Source: Terriglobales bacterium (GTDB lineage Bacteria; Acidobacteriota; Terriglobia; Terriglobales; Acidobacteriaceae). Taken from it: a stretch of DNA of 64,000 nt. Location of the stretch: assembly GCA_025934735.1 (NCBI GenBank), contig JAICWP010000022.1:1-64000 (forward strand), given 5' to 3'. Both the position numbers and the translations under genes were made by a program. This document shows positions 33,412-42,489 of this stretch, piece by piece. The notes under the pieces were generated by a model. It had not been told where the DNA came from and made no database searches. It worked only from the letters and a program-made list of their open reading frames with translations. Each line of letters begins with the position of its first letter. Positions within the stretch are counted from its first letter, which is position 1.

Positions 33412-33945
33412 GTGCCCAAGAAACGAACTCGTAAATCGGCCAGCTCAGTGCGGAAGGCACAGCCCGCCGCCAGCCGGCCGCATATGCCCGGCTATGGGAT
33501 CAAAGGTCCGGAAGAAGGCAAAGGGCTGCTGCCGTGGAAGTGGGCTGAGGAACGCCTGGAGAAGGCTCACAATTTCTGGGTGGCAAGCACACGTCCTGAT
33601 GGCCGGCCGCACGTGATGCCGGTGTGGGCGGTGTGGATGAACGACGCCCTTTATTTCAGCACCGGAGCCAAATCGCGCAAGTCACGCAACCTGCGGGCGA
33701 ATCCCTCCTGCGTGGTATGCGGCGAGCATGCCCGCGGGCAGATGGTGATCGAGGGCACCGCCAGGAGGCTCTCCGATTCCAAGCTGTGGAAACGCTTCGC
33801 CGCCGTGTATGAGAAGAAATACGATTTCGATATATCTGGCTACAGTTCCGACCCCTTCTACGTGGTGCATCCGCGAACCGTGTTTGGGCTATGGGAGAAG
33901 GATTTTGTAGGCAGCGCCACGCGCTGGAAATTCGGAAAGCAGTAG
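33412..33945 (+). CDS. Pyridoxamine 5'-phosphate oxidase-like flavin/F420-binding protein
   Basis: 177 residues with a basic N-terminal tail (about 1-30), then a split-barrel domain: AHNFWVASTRPDGRPHVMPVWAVWMNDALYFST, SRKSRNLRANPSCVVCGE and MVIEGTARRLSD. These match the PNPOx-like family that binds FMN, F420 or heme. The late segment VVHPRTVFGLWEKDFVGSATRWKF is typical. The substrate is unknown. A GTG start at 33412 follows GGGAGAG. The second copy of the CCTTCGCT..TCAGG element lies in the following convergent gap. Confidence 0.85.
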   Translation: MPKKRTRKSASSVRKAQPAASRPHMPGYGIKGPEEGKGLLPWKWAEERLEKAHNFWVASTRPDGRPHVMPVWAVWMNDALYFSTGAKSRKSRNLRANPSCVVCGEHARGQMVIEGTARRLSDSKLWKRFAAVYEKKYDFDISGYSSDPFYVVHPRTVFGLWEKDFVGSATRWKFGKQ

Positions 33946-33953
33946 TCAGGAAA

Positions 33954-33982
33954 AGCAGATCCTTCGCTGCGCTCAGGCTGAC
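33954..33982. repeat. Interspersed ~29-bp element, copy 2
   Basis: AGCAGATCCTTCGCTGCGC then TCAGGCTGAC, in the convergent gap between the PNPOx-like gene and the VWA gene. It matches copy 1 (29324-29352) at 26 of 29 positions. Confidence 0.7.
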
Positions 33983-33991
33983 AAAAACAGA

Positions 33992-35233
33992 TTAATGGAT
34001 GGTCCGCGTCTTGCGCGACATGTAGTCCATGAGCAGGTACTGGCCGAGAGTATAAGGAGTGGTGAAGTAGGCCTTGCCGCGGCACATTTCCGTGACCTTC
34101 TGCACGAACTGCACCAGGCCGTAGTCGGAAGCCAGCATGAAGGTGTTGATCAGCACCCCAGCTCGTTTACATTTTGAAACTTCTTCCAGGGTCTGGCTGA
34201 CCACCAGCGGATCGAGCCCAAAAGCATTCTTGTAGATGCGGCCGTCCTCGAGAGTAAGCGCCGAAGGCTTGCCGTCGGTGATCATGATGATCTGCTTCAT
34301 GTCCTTGCGCTGGCGCTGCAGGATGCGCTGGGCCAGCCGCAGGCCCTCGCGCGTGTTGGTGTAGTACGGACCCACTTTCACTCGTGCCAGTTGCGAGAGC
34401 GGCACTTCCTCGGCCGAGTCGTGAAACAGAATCAATGAGAGTGAATCGCCCGGGTACTGGGTCCGAATCAGGTGCGAAAGCGCCATAGCCACTTTCTTGG
34501 CCGGCGTAAAGCGGTCCTCGCCGTAAAGAATCATCGAGTGCGAGCAATCCAGCATCAGCACCGTGGCGCAGGAGGACTGGTACTCGCACTGGTGCACCTG
34601 CAGATCGGAATACTCCATGTTGAGCGGCAGCTTCAGGCCTTCGCGCTGGATGGCGCTGGAGAGCGTAGCCGTGATATCCAGGTTCAGCGTGTCGCCGAAT
34701 TCGTACTGCTTCGCGGCGCCGCTGGTCTCGATTCCGGTGGCCAGGTCGCGCGTGTCGTGGCGCCCGAAGCTGGACTTGCCCAGCGAACCCAGCAGGTCGC
34801 GCAGGGCGCGGAAGCCGAGGAAGTCCAAACTCTTGTCGGTAATCTCGAAGCGGGTCTGCGACTGGTTCTGGCCGACTTGCCCGCCCACGCTCGATTGCTT
34901 CGAGGGATCGTGCGGCTGGTCCACGCTGATGAAATCTTCCTGCTGCATACGCTCGATGAGCTTTTCGACCAATTCATCCAGCTTGCCTTCCATCTGCATC
35001 TGCTGCAGGCGCTCGCGCATCTCCTCGTTCATCAAGTCGCCTTCCAGCAGCGCCTGCTCAACCGCCCGGCGCAGTTCCTCCAGGGTCTGCTCGGCATCCT
35101 GCATGTCGTAGAACATGTACTGGTCCTGGAATCCGCTCTGCAGAAAATAGTCAGAGAGGGCGCTGAGCAGGTCCTCCATGCTCATTTCCGAGGCCGGGTC
35201 GGGGACATACTTTTTGTATTTGATGAATTTCAT
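33992..35233 (-). CDS. von Willebrand factor A (CoxE/ChlD-like) protein
   Basis: 413 residues. A helical N-terminal half (about 1-180, with long amphipathic stretches such as [28 protein letters not shown]) precedes a VWA domain whose MIDAS motif is DCSHS in [16 protein letters not shown], with later TNTREGL and [11 protein letters not shown] proteins of this type work with a MoxR/ChlI-like AAA+ partner to remodel proteins or insert metals. The gene follows the AAA gene by 86 bp in the same direction, behind a TAGCTAGTAGC word tract. The target is unknown. Confidence 0.88.
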   Translation of the reverse strand: MKFIKYKKYVPDPASEMSMEDLLSALSDYFLQSGFQDQYMFYDMQDAEQTLEELRRAVEQALLEGDLMNEEMRERLQQMQMEGKLDELVEKLIERMQQEDFISVDQPHDPSKQSSVGGQVGQNQSQTRFEITDKSLDFLGFRALRDLLGSLGKSSFGRHDTRDLATGIETSGAAKQYEFGDTLNLDITATLSSAIQREGLKLPLNMEYSDLQVHQCEYQSSCATVLMLDCSHSMILYGEDRFTPAKKVAMALSHLIRTQYPGDSLSLILFHDSAEEVPLSQLARVKVGPYYTNTREGLRLAQRILQRQRKDMKQIIMITDGKPSALTLEDGRIYKNAFGLDPLVVSQTLEEVSKCKRAGVLINTFMLASDYGLVQFVQKVTEMCRGKAYFTTPYTLGQYLLMDYMSRKTRTIH

Positions 35234-35256
35234 AAGACAGCCGCCAGCTTCTGAAT

Positions 35257-35286
35257 GTAGCTAGTAGCTAGTAGTTGGTCGTTGGT
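35257..35286. repeat. TAGCTAGTAGC word tract between the AAA and VWA genes
   Basis: GTAGCTAGTAGCTAGTAGTT then GGTCGTTGGT is a near-perfect tandem of GTAGCTA words within the 86-bp gap of the operon. The words resemble those after rho and before the thioesterase. Confidence 0.6.
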
Positions 35287-35319
35287 AAAACCGCCAGAGC
35301 TACCTACCCGCTACCGCTT

Positions 35320-36813
35320 TCAGTTATACGGGCGCCTGCCCCGCGGGGGGAAAGGCTCGTCCCGTTCATACGATGGCTTCTCCGGGCGGCGCGGCTGCTT
35401 CTCGCCGGCGGTGAACACGCGCTCCTCGCTGCGGCCGATCTTCTTGTGCGCGTACAAGCCTTCCAGAATGAACTCGGCTCCCGACACCTGCACTTCGTCG
35501 GCATCTTTAGGCTTGATGCCAAGTGCCCCCAGTTTGTCGAGCAGGCCCTGAATGTTCTTCAGTTCCTGAGCAAGCTGCTTGGCATTATTCCCGTCGGTCA
35601 GCTTAATTTCACCGCCCAGGTCGAACCAGGTAACCACCTGCTGCAGGTTGACACCGCCGAAATACTCGTCGTAGGTCTTGGCGATGGCGGCGCGAATCAG
35701 CTCGCGGCCAACGTTATCGGCGCCGCGCATCTCGCCTTCATATTCCAGTTCCAGCTTGCCGGTAATGGCAGGCATGGCGGCATAGACATCGCCCACGCGG
35801 GGCACAACCAGGTCCTCGCGGTTGCGAATGGCGCGGCGCTCGGCATTGGAGATGACGTTCTCCATGCAGCTGATGGGCAGGCGCTGGCTGATCCCAGAGC
35901 GCTTGTCAATGCGCTTGTCCTCGCGGGCGGCGAAGGCCACGCGCTCGATCACTTCGCGCACGTACTTGGGAATCTGCAGCTTGTGCCCGTTGCGCTGCGT
36001 CCACGCTTCCTGCGCGGTAATGGCGATGCCTTCCTCGACGCTGGCGGGATAGTGGGTGCGAATCTCCGAACCAATGCGGTCCTTGAGCGGAGTAATGATC
36101 TTGCCGCGCGCGGTGTAATCCTCGGGGTTGGCGCTGAACACCAGGGCCACGTCGAGCGGCAGGCGCACAGGATAGCCTTTAATCTGCACATCGCCTTCCT
36201 GCATGATGTTGAAGAGGCCGACCTGAATTTTGCCCGCTAAGTCGGGCAGTTCGTTGATGGCGAAGATGCCGCGATTGGCGCGCGGCAGAAGCCCGTAATG
36301 CACGGTGAGTTCGCTGCTCAGCTCGTGCCCTCCCCGGGCCGCCTTGATGGGATCAATGTCGCCGATGAGATCGGCGATAGTCACGTCGGGCGTGGCCAGC
36401 TTCTCCACATAGCGCTGTTCGGGCGTCAAATAAGCGATGGGCGTAGCATCGCTCTTCTCGCGGATAAGTTCCTGGCAACGGCGGCAGATGGGAGCGTAGG
36501 GATTGTCGTGAATCTCGCAACCGGCAACGTAGGGGAGCTGGGGATCGAGCAGCGTGGCCAGGGCGCGCAGGATGCGGCTCTTGGCCTGCCCGCGCAATCC
36601 CAGCAAGATGAAGTTGTGCCGCGAAAGAATAGCGTTCACGATCTGCGGCACAACCGTATCGTCATAGCCCACAATGCCGGGAAATAGCGGACCCTCCTGC
36701 GGAAGCCGCACGACCAGGTTGTCCCGCATTTCATCCTTGACGCGCCGCGTGCTGAGCCGTTCTGCGGAAAAGGCGGTGTGGCGAAGTTCGCCTAAAGTGC
36801 GCGGCAGATTCAT
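35320..36813 (-). CDS. MoxR/ChlI-type AAA+ ATPase (Mg-chelatase subunit I-like)
   Basis: 497 residues. The P-loop GLRGQAKSRILRALATLL (about residues 73-90), Walker B region GIFAINELPDLAGKIQVGLFNIMQEGDVQI and VALVFSANPEDYTARGKIITPLKDRIGSE (sensor 1 and arginine-finger area) are those of the ChlI/MoxR clade. A Cys cluster C-EIHDNPYAPI-C-RR-C just after the P-loop helix could bind a metal. With the VWA protein behind it the pair resembles the D and I subunits of chelatase-like chaperones, but no tetrapyrrole genes are near, so metal chelation is unlikely. The third operon member is the LON-domain gene, 45 bp upstream. Confidence 0.9.
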   Translation of the reverse strand: MNLPRTLGELRHTAFSAERLSTRRVKDEMRDNLVVRLPQEGPLFPGIVGYDDTVVPQIVNAILSRHNFILLGLRGQAKSRILRALATLLDPQLPYVAGCEIHDNPYAPICRRCQELIREKSDATPIAYLTPEQRYVEKLATPDVTIADLIGDIDPIKAARGGHELSSELTVHYGLLPRANRGIFAINELPDLAGKIQVGLFNIMQEGDVQIKGYPVRLPLDVALVFSANPEDYTARGKIITPLKDRIGSEIRTHYPASVEEGIAITAQEAWTQRNGHKLQIPKYVREVIERVAFAAREDKRIDKRSGISQRLPISCMENVISNAERRAIRNREDLVVPRVGDVYAAMPAITGKLELEYEGEMRGADNVGRELIRAAIAKTYDEYFGGVNLQQVVTWFDLGGEIKLTDGNNAKQLAQELKNIQGLLDKLGALGIKPKDADEVQVSGAEFILEGLYAHKKIGRSEERVFTAGEKQPRRPEKPSYERDEPFPPRGRRPYN

Positions 36814-36858
36814 GAAAAGAGACCCCCACCGAAGAACAACATTGCCCCGATTATACGC

Positions 36859-37485
36859 TCAACCGGCGTGGCCATTGCCGCCCGCCTTGTCCCGCGCTTT
36901 GACCGCCCGGCGCAGGTTCGGCAGGATGGCCTCGTAGTATTCGATGAGGCCGATGACCCGTTCGGATTCCGAGCGCAGCCCCAAAAGAGTTTGCTTGAAA
37001 TCCAGATCGAGGGGCAGGGTGCCGGCAAGGTGAAAGGAGAGTTGCGGGTCTTCGGGATCAGGCGGACCGGCTTCGCCGGCGAGCAACTGCATAATCTGCC
37101 CATGCAGGTTGACGGCCCGCTGCACGTCGTCGGATTTCGGAGGTCCGGGCTCATCCTCGAAGAAGACCACCTCGCCCTGAAGGAACGAGCGCTCGTGGTT
37201 GACGTTGCGAACCTGGAAGCGGCGACGTCCTTCGGCCACAATATCGAGGCGGCCATCGTCATATTTCTTTGTGACGGCCACAATCTCCGCGGTGCAGCCA
37301 ATTTCCGCCAGCGCGTTTTCCTTGGCCCGCACCACGCCAAACATCAGCTTTTGCTCCAGGCACTCGCCGATCATTTCTTTGTAGCGTGGTTCGAAGATGT
37401 GCAGGGGCAGCGGCGTGTCCGGAAACAGGACTACGTCTAGAGGAAACAGGGGCAGCAGGGGACTTTCCAAAAACTCCTCCGCCAT
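36859..37485 (-). CDS. LON substrate-binding-domain protein (stand-alone, no protease)
   Basis: 208 residues equal to the Lon N-terminal domain: LLPLFPLDVVLFPDTPLPLHIFEPRYKEMIGECLE, FGVVRAKE.., AEIVAVTKKYDDGRLDIVAEGRRRFQVRNV. There is no ATPase or Ser-Lys protease part. Such short proteins probably bind unfolded clients. It heads a minus-strand unit with the MoxR-AAA and VWA genes and is divergent from the SDR gene (85 bp between starts). A client-delivery role for the AAA/VWA pair is an inference from gene order. Confidence 0.88.
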   Translation of the reverse strand: MAEEFLESPLLPLFPLDVVLFPDTPLPLHIFEPRYKEMIGECLEQKLMFGVVRAKENALAEIGCTAEIVAVTKKYDDGRLDIVAEGRRRFQVRNVNHERSFLQGEVVFFEDEPGPPKSDDVQRAVNLHGQIMQLLAGEAGPPDPEDPQLSFHLAGTLPLDLDFKQTLLGLRSESERVIGLIEYYEAILPNLRRAVKARDKAGGNGHAG

Positions 37486-37570
37486 CCCGCCGGCCAGGTA
37501 CGGGAGGACATTCCCGATTCTACTCCGCGGACACTTGACTTCCCCACGGGCTCCGGACTACAAGCAGCGC

Positions 37571-38404
37571 ATGGCTTCCACAAAAGATGTGGACTTGACG
37601 GGACGAGTGGTCGTAGTCAGCGGCGCCTCCATGGGAATTGGCGAAGCGCTGGCACAGATTTTTGCCAGGCGCGGCGCCAGCGTGGTGATGAGCTCACGGG
37701 ACGCCGGGCGCGCCGAGGCCGCCCGCCAGCGCATTGGCCACAGCGAGCGCACACTGGCCCTCTCTTGCGACGTGCGCAACCGCGAAGAAATTGACAAGGT
37801 GGTGAGCCTCACGTTGCACCACTTCGGGCGCATTGATGTGTGGATCAATAACGCCGGTTATGGGATGAGGGATTCGGTGGAAACGATGGACATGGCAGAG
37901 TGCCGCGCCATGTTCGATACCAACCTGTTCGGCGCCATCCAGGGCATGCAGGCGGTGATCCCGGTCATGAAGCAGCAGCGCTCCGGAACCATCATTAATA
38001 TCTCCAGCGTGGCCGGACACATTCCGTTGCCTTACTCCGCCGCCTATAGCGCCAGCAAGTTCGCCATGAATGCGATCGGGAAGGCGGCGCGCGGCGAGCT
38101 GCGCGGAACGGGAGTACACGTCCTCACCGTGTGCCCGGGATATGTGAAGACCAATTTTCAGAGCAACCGGGTGCCGGGGAAGTCAAGGATGGAACTGAAG
38201 CAGCCCGGACGAATCGGGATCACCGCGGATCGCGTGGCCCGGGCGACCCTGCGCGCTTACCTCAAAGGCAAGCGGGAAATCGTGGTGCCCTGGACGAACC
38301 ACATTTATGTGAAGTTCTATCAGCTCTTCCCGCGGCTGGTGGAGGACAGCATGGCGCGGCTGGCCGGCCCGGTGAAGAAGGAGGCGGCGGAGACAGCAAG
38401 GTGA
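37571..38404 (+). CDS. Short-chain dehydrogenase/reductase
   Basis: About 277 residues. The classical SDR motifs are present: VVVSGASMGIGEALAQIFARRGA (cofactor glycine-rich), VWINNAGYG (NAG), and the catalytic ISSVAGHIPLPYSAAYSASKFAM (Ser, Tyr-x3-Lys). The region after GTGVHVLTVCPGYVKTNF is normal, and the C-terminus HIYVKFYQLFPRLVEDSMARL is of the DltE/YqjQ type. The ATG at 37571 was chosen; the ORF is open 174 bp further upstream but overlaps the divergent LON gene. The substrate is unknown. Confidence 0.9.
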   Translation: MASTKDVDLTGRVVVVSGASMGIGEALAQIFARRGASVVMSSRDAGRAEAARQRIGHSERTLALSCDVRNREEIDKVVSLTLHHFGRIDVWINNAGYGMRDSVETMDMAECRAMFDTNLFGAIQGMQAVIPVMKQQRSGTIINISSVAGHIPLPYSAAYSASKFAMNAIGKAARGELRGTGVHVLTVCPGYVKTNFQSNRVPGKSRMELKQPGRIGITADRVARATLRAYLKGKREIVVPWTNHIYVKFYQLFPRLVEDSMARLAGPVKKEAAETAR

Positions 38405-38440
38405 TAAGAAAGTTTCAAGATTTGAAGTTGAGAACCCCTC

Positions 38441-40156
38441 CTATTTCACCCGCTCGGGAAATGAAAACACGGGATCCAAATCCACGGGGACGTCGGCAGC
38501 CTTCTGTAGCGAGGATTTCAGGTCCTCCGGCATCGCGTCGTACTTCTTGAACCAAGCCTCGGCCCGGGCGCGGTCGCCGGTGGCTTCTTGCTCCAGCAGT
38601 TCTTTTGCCAGCGCTTCCACGGCAGCCGGCATCTTGGCGTAATCGAGCGAGTAGCGGCCAGTGGCCGAATCGCGCGTCACCGCCTTCTGCTCGGTGAGAT
38701 AGTTGAATTCCATCATTTCAGCCCGGCCGTGAGCCTCGCCGGTACCGAACCGCACGGTGCGGAAGAGTCCGCCAACATACGAGGCGTAGTACTCCTGCAG
38801 GCGCGATTTGGGCAGGGCGCCATGATCCACCAGCCACTTCAGGCCGAACATGCCCACGGCATCAGCTTTGGCTTCCTCGAGTTCGCTGTAGGTGGGACCG
38901 ATGGCTTCGCGGATGTCCGCCTTACCCGTGGCAGTGCGCGCAAATGCCGGCCCCAAGCCGTGGGAAATTTCGTGGAGCAGTGTGCCCGCGAGATAGCCCT
39001 CCCCGGTCACCTTGGCCGCTTGATCGGGCCGCATGACGCGCTTGGCGACGGGAAGAATGACGTAGTTCACCCGCGCGTCCATGAAATTCTTGAAGAAGAT
39101 CTTCTTGGTGCCCTTGGCTTCGTGAATGCGGGCATCATTCGGCAGATTGTCGGCCACCGCCTGGTAACCGTGGCGCAAGTCGCCGCCGCGGAAAGGCGCG
39201 TCCATCACCTCCATGGGTGTGGCCAGGCCGCGCTTGGAAGGCCGGTCGTCGGCAGCCAGGGGCAAGGCATCCTGAATTTCCGGCACGTATTTTTCATATA
39301 GAGCCAGCTTGCGGCTCTCCGCCTGGTTGCGGATGAGCACGGCCGCGCCGTAGGAGGTCTTCACGCCCAGCAGGCTGTCGAGATAGGTCTCGTAAGAAGC
39401 AAAGATGACGTCAAACTTCGGATCCTTCAGGTCGAGCCACGCGAGGTCACTGGCATAGTAGTCGTCGGTGAAAAGGGCGTCGGCGCGCAGGCGCAGGAAC
39501 TTGGCGAAAGCAGGATCATCGCTGAGGGTGGCCGCTGCCCGCAGGTCGCGCGCCGCTGGGCCCAGCAAGGACCGGTACGCCACGTGATAAGGCACACCCA
39601 CCAACTCCTTGCCCTGCCAGCGCACGACCGTGTAGGGACTGTAAATTTCGGCTTTGCTGTCGGGATGCAGCTGCACGTATTGCTCAATCTGCTCGCGGGT
39701 GAGGCTCGGAGGATAGAAACCGCGCCCCGGCGGCATGGGCTGCGAGCCGACAAAGGGCTCATTGTTCCGCAGCAGGTCGAAGCGCGAGCCGTTGATCATC
39801 AACATGCGGCGCACCTCGGCATCAATGCGGTTGTTGTTGCCTTCCAGTTCGTGGAATAAGGTGAGGCCCTCGGGATCGCTCTGGCGCCAGTAGATGTCAT
39901 CCAGGTAGCGGCTGGCGTCCACTAGCTTTTCGACCATCTGGCGCTGACGTGGCGTCAGGCCAGCGGCCCGGAATGGCATTTTCACCACGCGCCACTTGGC
40001 TAACTGCTGCGGCAGGCCGGTGGCCAGACCGAGGCGCACGGAAACCGGCTTGTCGCCGCTGCTGCGGTAACTGCGGGAAGCCTTCTTCTTTTGCGCTGCG
40101 ATACTCATGGAGGATAGGGCCAAAGTGGTGACAGCAAGCCAGGGGAGAATTCTCAT
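38441..40156 (-). CDS. Exported peptidase M49-like (dipeptidyl-peptidase III homologue)
   Basis: 571 residues with a signal peptide (MRILPWLAVTTLALSSMSIAAQ). The zinc site is LLHEISHGLGPAF (HEXXH) with the downstream glutamates in YSELEEAKADAVGMF; DPP III proteins use HEXXGH and EECRAE, so this belongs to the bacterial M49-like branch with a standard HEXXH. A preceding region carries GDLRHGYQAVADNLPND. DPP III cleaves dipeptides from peptide N-termini; here periplasmic location is inferred from the signal. It converges with the SDR gene. Confidence 0.83.
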   Translation of the reverse strand: MRILPWLAVTTLALSSMSIAAQKKKASRSYRSSGDKPVSVRLGLATGLPQQLAKWRVVKMPFRAAGLTPRQRQMVEKLVDASRYLDDIYWRQSDPEGLTLFHELEGNNNRIDAEVRRMLMINGSRFDLLRNNEPFVGSQPMPPGRGFYPPSLTREQIEQYVQLHPDSKAEIYSPYTVVRWQGKELVGVPYHVAYRSLLGPAARDLRAAATLSDDPAFAKFLRLRADALFTDDYYASDLAWLDLKDPKFDVIFASYETYLDSLLGVKTSYGAAVLIRNQAESRKLALYEKYVPEIQDALPLAADDRPSKRGLATPMEVMDAPFRGGDLRHGYQAVADNLPNDARIHEAKGTKKIFFKNFMDARVNYVILPVAKRVMRPDQAAKVTGEGYLAGTLLHEISHGLGPAFARTATGKADIREAIGPTYSELEEAKADAVGMFGLKWLVDHGALPKSRLQEYYASYVGGLFRTVRFGTGEAHGRAEMMEFNYLTEQKAVTRDSATGRYSLDYAKMPAAVEALAKELLEQEATGDRARAEAWFKKYDAMPEDLKSSLQKAADVPVDLDPVFSFPERVK

Positions 40157-40241
40157 CAGGAGAATTCTAGCAAGTCAGGATGACAATCGTGGCGAGCACC
40201 GCCCTCGCTCATCGCAAGCTCGAACAGCTATCATAAAAGAA

Positions 40242-40955
40242 ATGGCTAATGGGGTGAACATTAACGGCGCGCAGGCGCTGCTGATAGACGCCGATGACAC
40301 GCTCTGGGAGAACAATATCTACTTCGAGCGGGCGATCGTGCACTTCATCTCCTTTCTCAATCATCAGACCTACACTCCGGAGAAGGTGCGCGGAATCCTC
40401 AATGAAGTGGAGCGGGAGTGCATTATAAAGCACGGATATGGCATGCACAGCTTCGCGCACGCGCTGGTGGACACCTTCGAGCGCATATCGCTTGAACCCA
40501 TCACCCCGGAACTGCACCAGAAAATCGTAGGATTCGCCCACAGCATCGCCGAGCACCCGGTGGAAATCCTGCCGGGAGTACCGGAAACACTGCAGTATCT
40601 TTCGCAGCGGCACCACTTGATCCTGCTGACCAAGGGCGCCATGGCGGAGCAATCGGGTAAGGTGGAGCGGTCAGGATTGAAAGAGTATTTCGCCGCGGTG
40701 GAGATAGTGGCGGAAAAGGACAGCGGCACCTACCGGGGGGTGGTCTCCAAGTATGGCTTGGGCCACGGCACCACCTGGATGGTGGGCAACAGCCCTAAGT
40801 CGGACATCAACCCGGCGCTGGCTGCCGGCCTGAATGCGGTGTTCGTGCCCCACGGCAACACCTGGATCCTCGAACACGAGGAACTGGCGCAGGCGAAACA
40901 GCCCTCGCGGTTGCTGGTGGTGGAGAGGTTTGCGGAACTGGAGGAGCACTTCTAG
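40242..40955 (+). CDS. HAD-superfamily hydrolase
   Basis: About 237 residues. Motif I is LLIDADDTLWENN (nucleophile DxD), motif II LILLTKGAMAEQSGK, motif III lysine in VEIVAEKDSGTYRGV, and motif IV reads TTWMVGNSPKSDINPALAAG, where GNSPKSD supplies the acidic residue. It has a four-helix cap after motif I, as in YjjG-type nucleotidases and phosphatases. The ATG at 40242 follows AAAAGAA; the longer ORF is unlikely. The substrate cannot be assigned. Confidence 0.87.
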   Translation: MANGVNINGAQALLIDADDTLWENNIYFERAIVHFISFLNHQTYTPEKVRGILNEVERECIIKHGYGMHSFAHALVDTFERISLEPITPELHQKIVGFAHSIAEHPVEILPGVPETLQYLSQRHHLILLTKGAMAEQSGKVERSGLKEYFAAVEIVAEKDSGTYRGVVSKYGLGHGTTWMVGNSPKSDINPALAAGLNAVFVPHGNTWILEHEELAQAKQPSRLLVVERFAELEEHF

Positions 40956-41058
40956 AAAGCCTGGTCCTTCTGCACCAAACTAACCACTAAGGGCGCTCTC
41001 CCTGGCGCTCCGGCGCGCATGGTAACCTGAGACTGCTCTGCATTCTCGCTACGCACGC

Positions 41059-42309
41059 GTGGCGGCGACCAACAATTTCCGGCGTTTGCTGTTGACGGTG
41101 GAGGCGCTCTCCGACCTCGGTCCTCAGATGACCGCGGAGCGCGACTTCACCCAAATTGCTCGCAGCGCGCTGGCGGCGATGCTGGAAGCCAGCGGCGCGC
41201 GGGAAGGCGCCCTCTTTACCTTCACCGATAAGCCGGCCCTCATCACCACCATTGCCGCGCAGGGCTTCACCCTGATGCCCGAGCCAGCGTTCATTCCCCT
41301 GCTGCCCCGGCAGGTGCACGCGCTGAGCACGACCCGCAGGCCGCAACTGCTGCCGGCGACGAATTACGACACTTTTCTCAGCTGCAATGGCAACGTCGCC
41401 CCGGAGCTTTTCAAATGCATTGCTCCGCTGACCGTGGGGGGCAAGCTGGTGGGAGTGACTGCGCTGGGACGCCGCCAGGGGGATACGGTCTACACGGACG
41501 AGGACCTGGACGCCCTGGCGCTGCTCTCCAGCTACGTGGCGCTGGCGGTGCACAACCATTCTCTGCAGCAGACGCTGGCGCAGCGGGTTTCGGAGAACCT
41601 GCGGCTGCTGGCTTCCATGCACGGCTTCTACGATAACGCCCTGGAAGCCTTCGCCACCGCCATTGACGTTAAGCACATCAACATTCATGGGCACTCGTTA
41701 CGCGTGGGCCGTTACGCCTCCGGGATTGGCGAGGCAATGGGCATGGAGCCAGGCGAAGTAGCGGCGCTGCGCTCGGCGGGTTATCTGCACGATATCGGCA
41801 AGGTGGCCGTGGACAAACACCTGTTTGCTAAACCGGGAGCGCTGGACCCGGAGGAATTCCAGGCCATGGCCGATCATACGGTGGTGGGACACCAGATCGT
41901 GAGCGGGGTGCAGTTCCCCTGGCCCCAGGTGCCGGAAGTGGTGCGCTGGCATCACGAGCGGGCGGACGGAACCGGGTATCCGGACGCGCTGCAACTGGAG
42001 GATGTTCCCTTGCCGGCGCGCATTGTTGCCCTGGCCGACGCGTTTGATGCCATGACCAGCGAACGTCCTTACCGGCAGCCGCTATCGCTGGGTGAGACGC
42101 TCAGCGAACTGGTGCATCTCTCGCCGCAGAAATTTGACCCCGCAGCCATGCAGGGCTTGCTCATCCAACTGCGCCGCGATGCCGTGGGCAGCAACCAGAA
42201 TTCGTTCCTCGACGAGCGCATCGCGTGCAACCTGGCGGCGGGCGACATTGACAACCTGGCCGCCAACCTGCAGCACAAGCTGAATCACGGCAAGCTATAC
42301 CTCACCTAG
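41059..42309 (+). CDS. GAF and HD-GYP domain protein (probable cyclic-di-GMP phosphodiesterase)
   Basis: 416 residues. The N-terminal two-fifths is a GAF-like sensor (ASGAREGALFTFTDKPALITTIA, then FKCIAPLTVGGKLVGVTALGRRQG and DLDALALLSSYVALAVHNH). The HD-GYP domain follows with HGHSLRVGRYASGIG, LHDIGKVAVDKHLF, HTVVGHQIV, WHHERADGTGYPDAL and DAFDAMTSERPYR, so all metal ligands and the GYP element are intact. It should hydrolyse cyclic di-GMP. A GTG start at 41059 was used; no Shine-Dalgarno is clear. The PilZ gene at 53.9 kb could respond to the same nucleotide. Confidence 0.93.
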   Translation: MAATNNFRRLLLTVEALSDLGPQMTAERDFTQIARSALAAMLEASGAREGALFTFTDKPALITTIAAQGFTLMPEPAFIPLLPRQVHALSTTRRPQLLPATNYDTFLSCNGNVAPELFKCIAPLTVGGKLVGVTALGRRQGDTVYTDEDLDALALLSSYVALAVHNHSLQQTLAQRVSENLRLLASMHGFYDNALEAFATAIDVKHINIHGHSLRVGRYASGIGEAMGMEPGEVAALRSAGYLHDIGKVAVDKHLFAKPGALDPEEFQAMADHTVVGHQIVSGVQFPWPQVPEVVRWHHERADGTGYPDALQLEDVPLPARIVALADAFDAMTSERPYRQPLSLGETLSELVHLSPQKFDPAAMQGLLIQLRRDAVGSNQNSFLDERIACNLAAGDIDNLAANLQHKLNHGKLYLT

Positions 42310-42489
42310 GATCACTGCAAACCTCTCCAGCCGATGAATTCGAAGGGCGCGAGAACCAGCAAGACAAGGAGCAGGCACAAGCATGTTGGTGCTGAGGGAT
42401 GCAGCCGGCCAGCTCTGAACAGAGATGCAAATTCTATTCTCCTCGAGAATGTCGTCCAAACTTAAGCGCGCGGCCCGCGTCCAATCATT

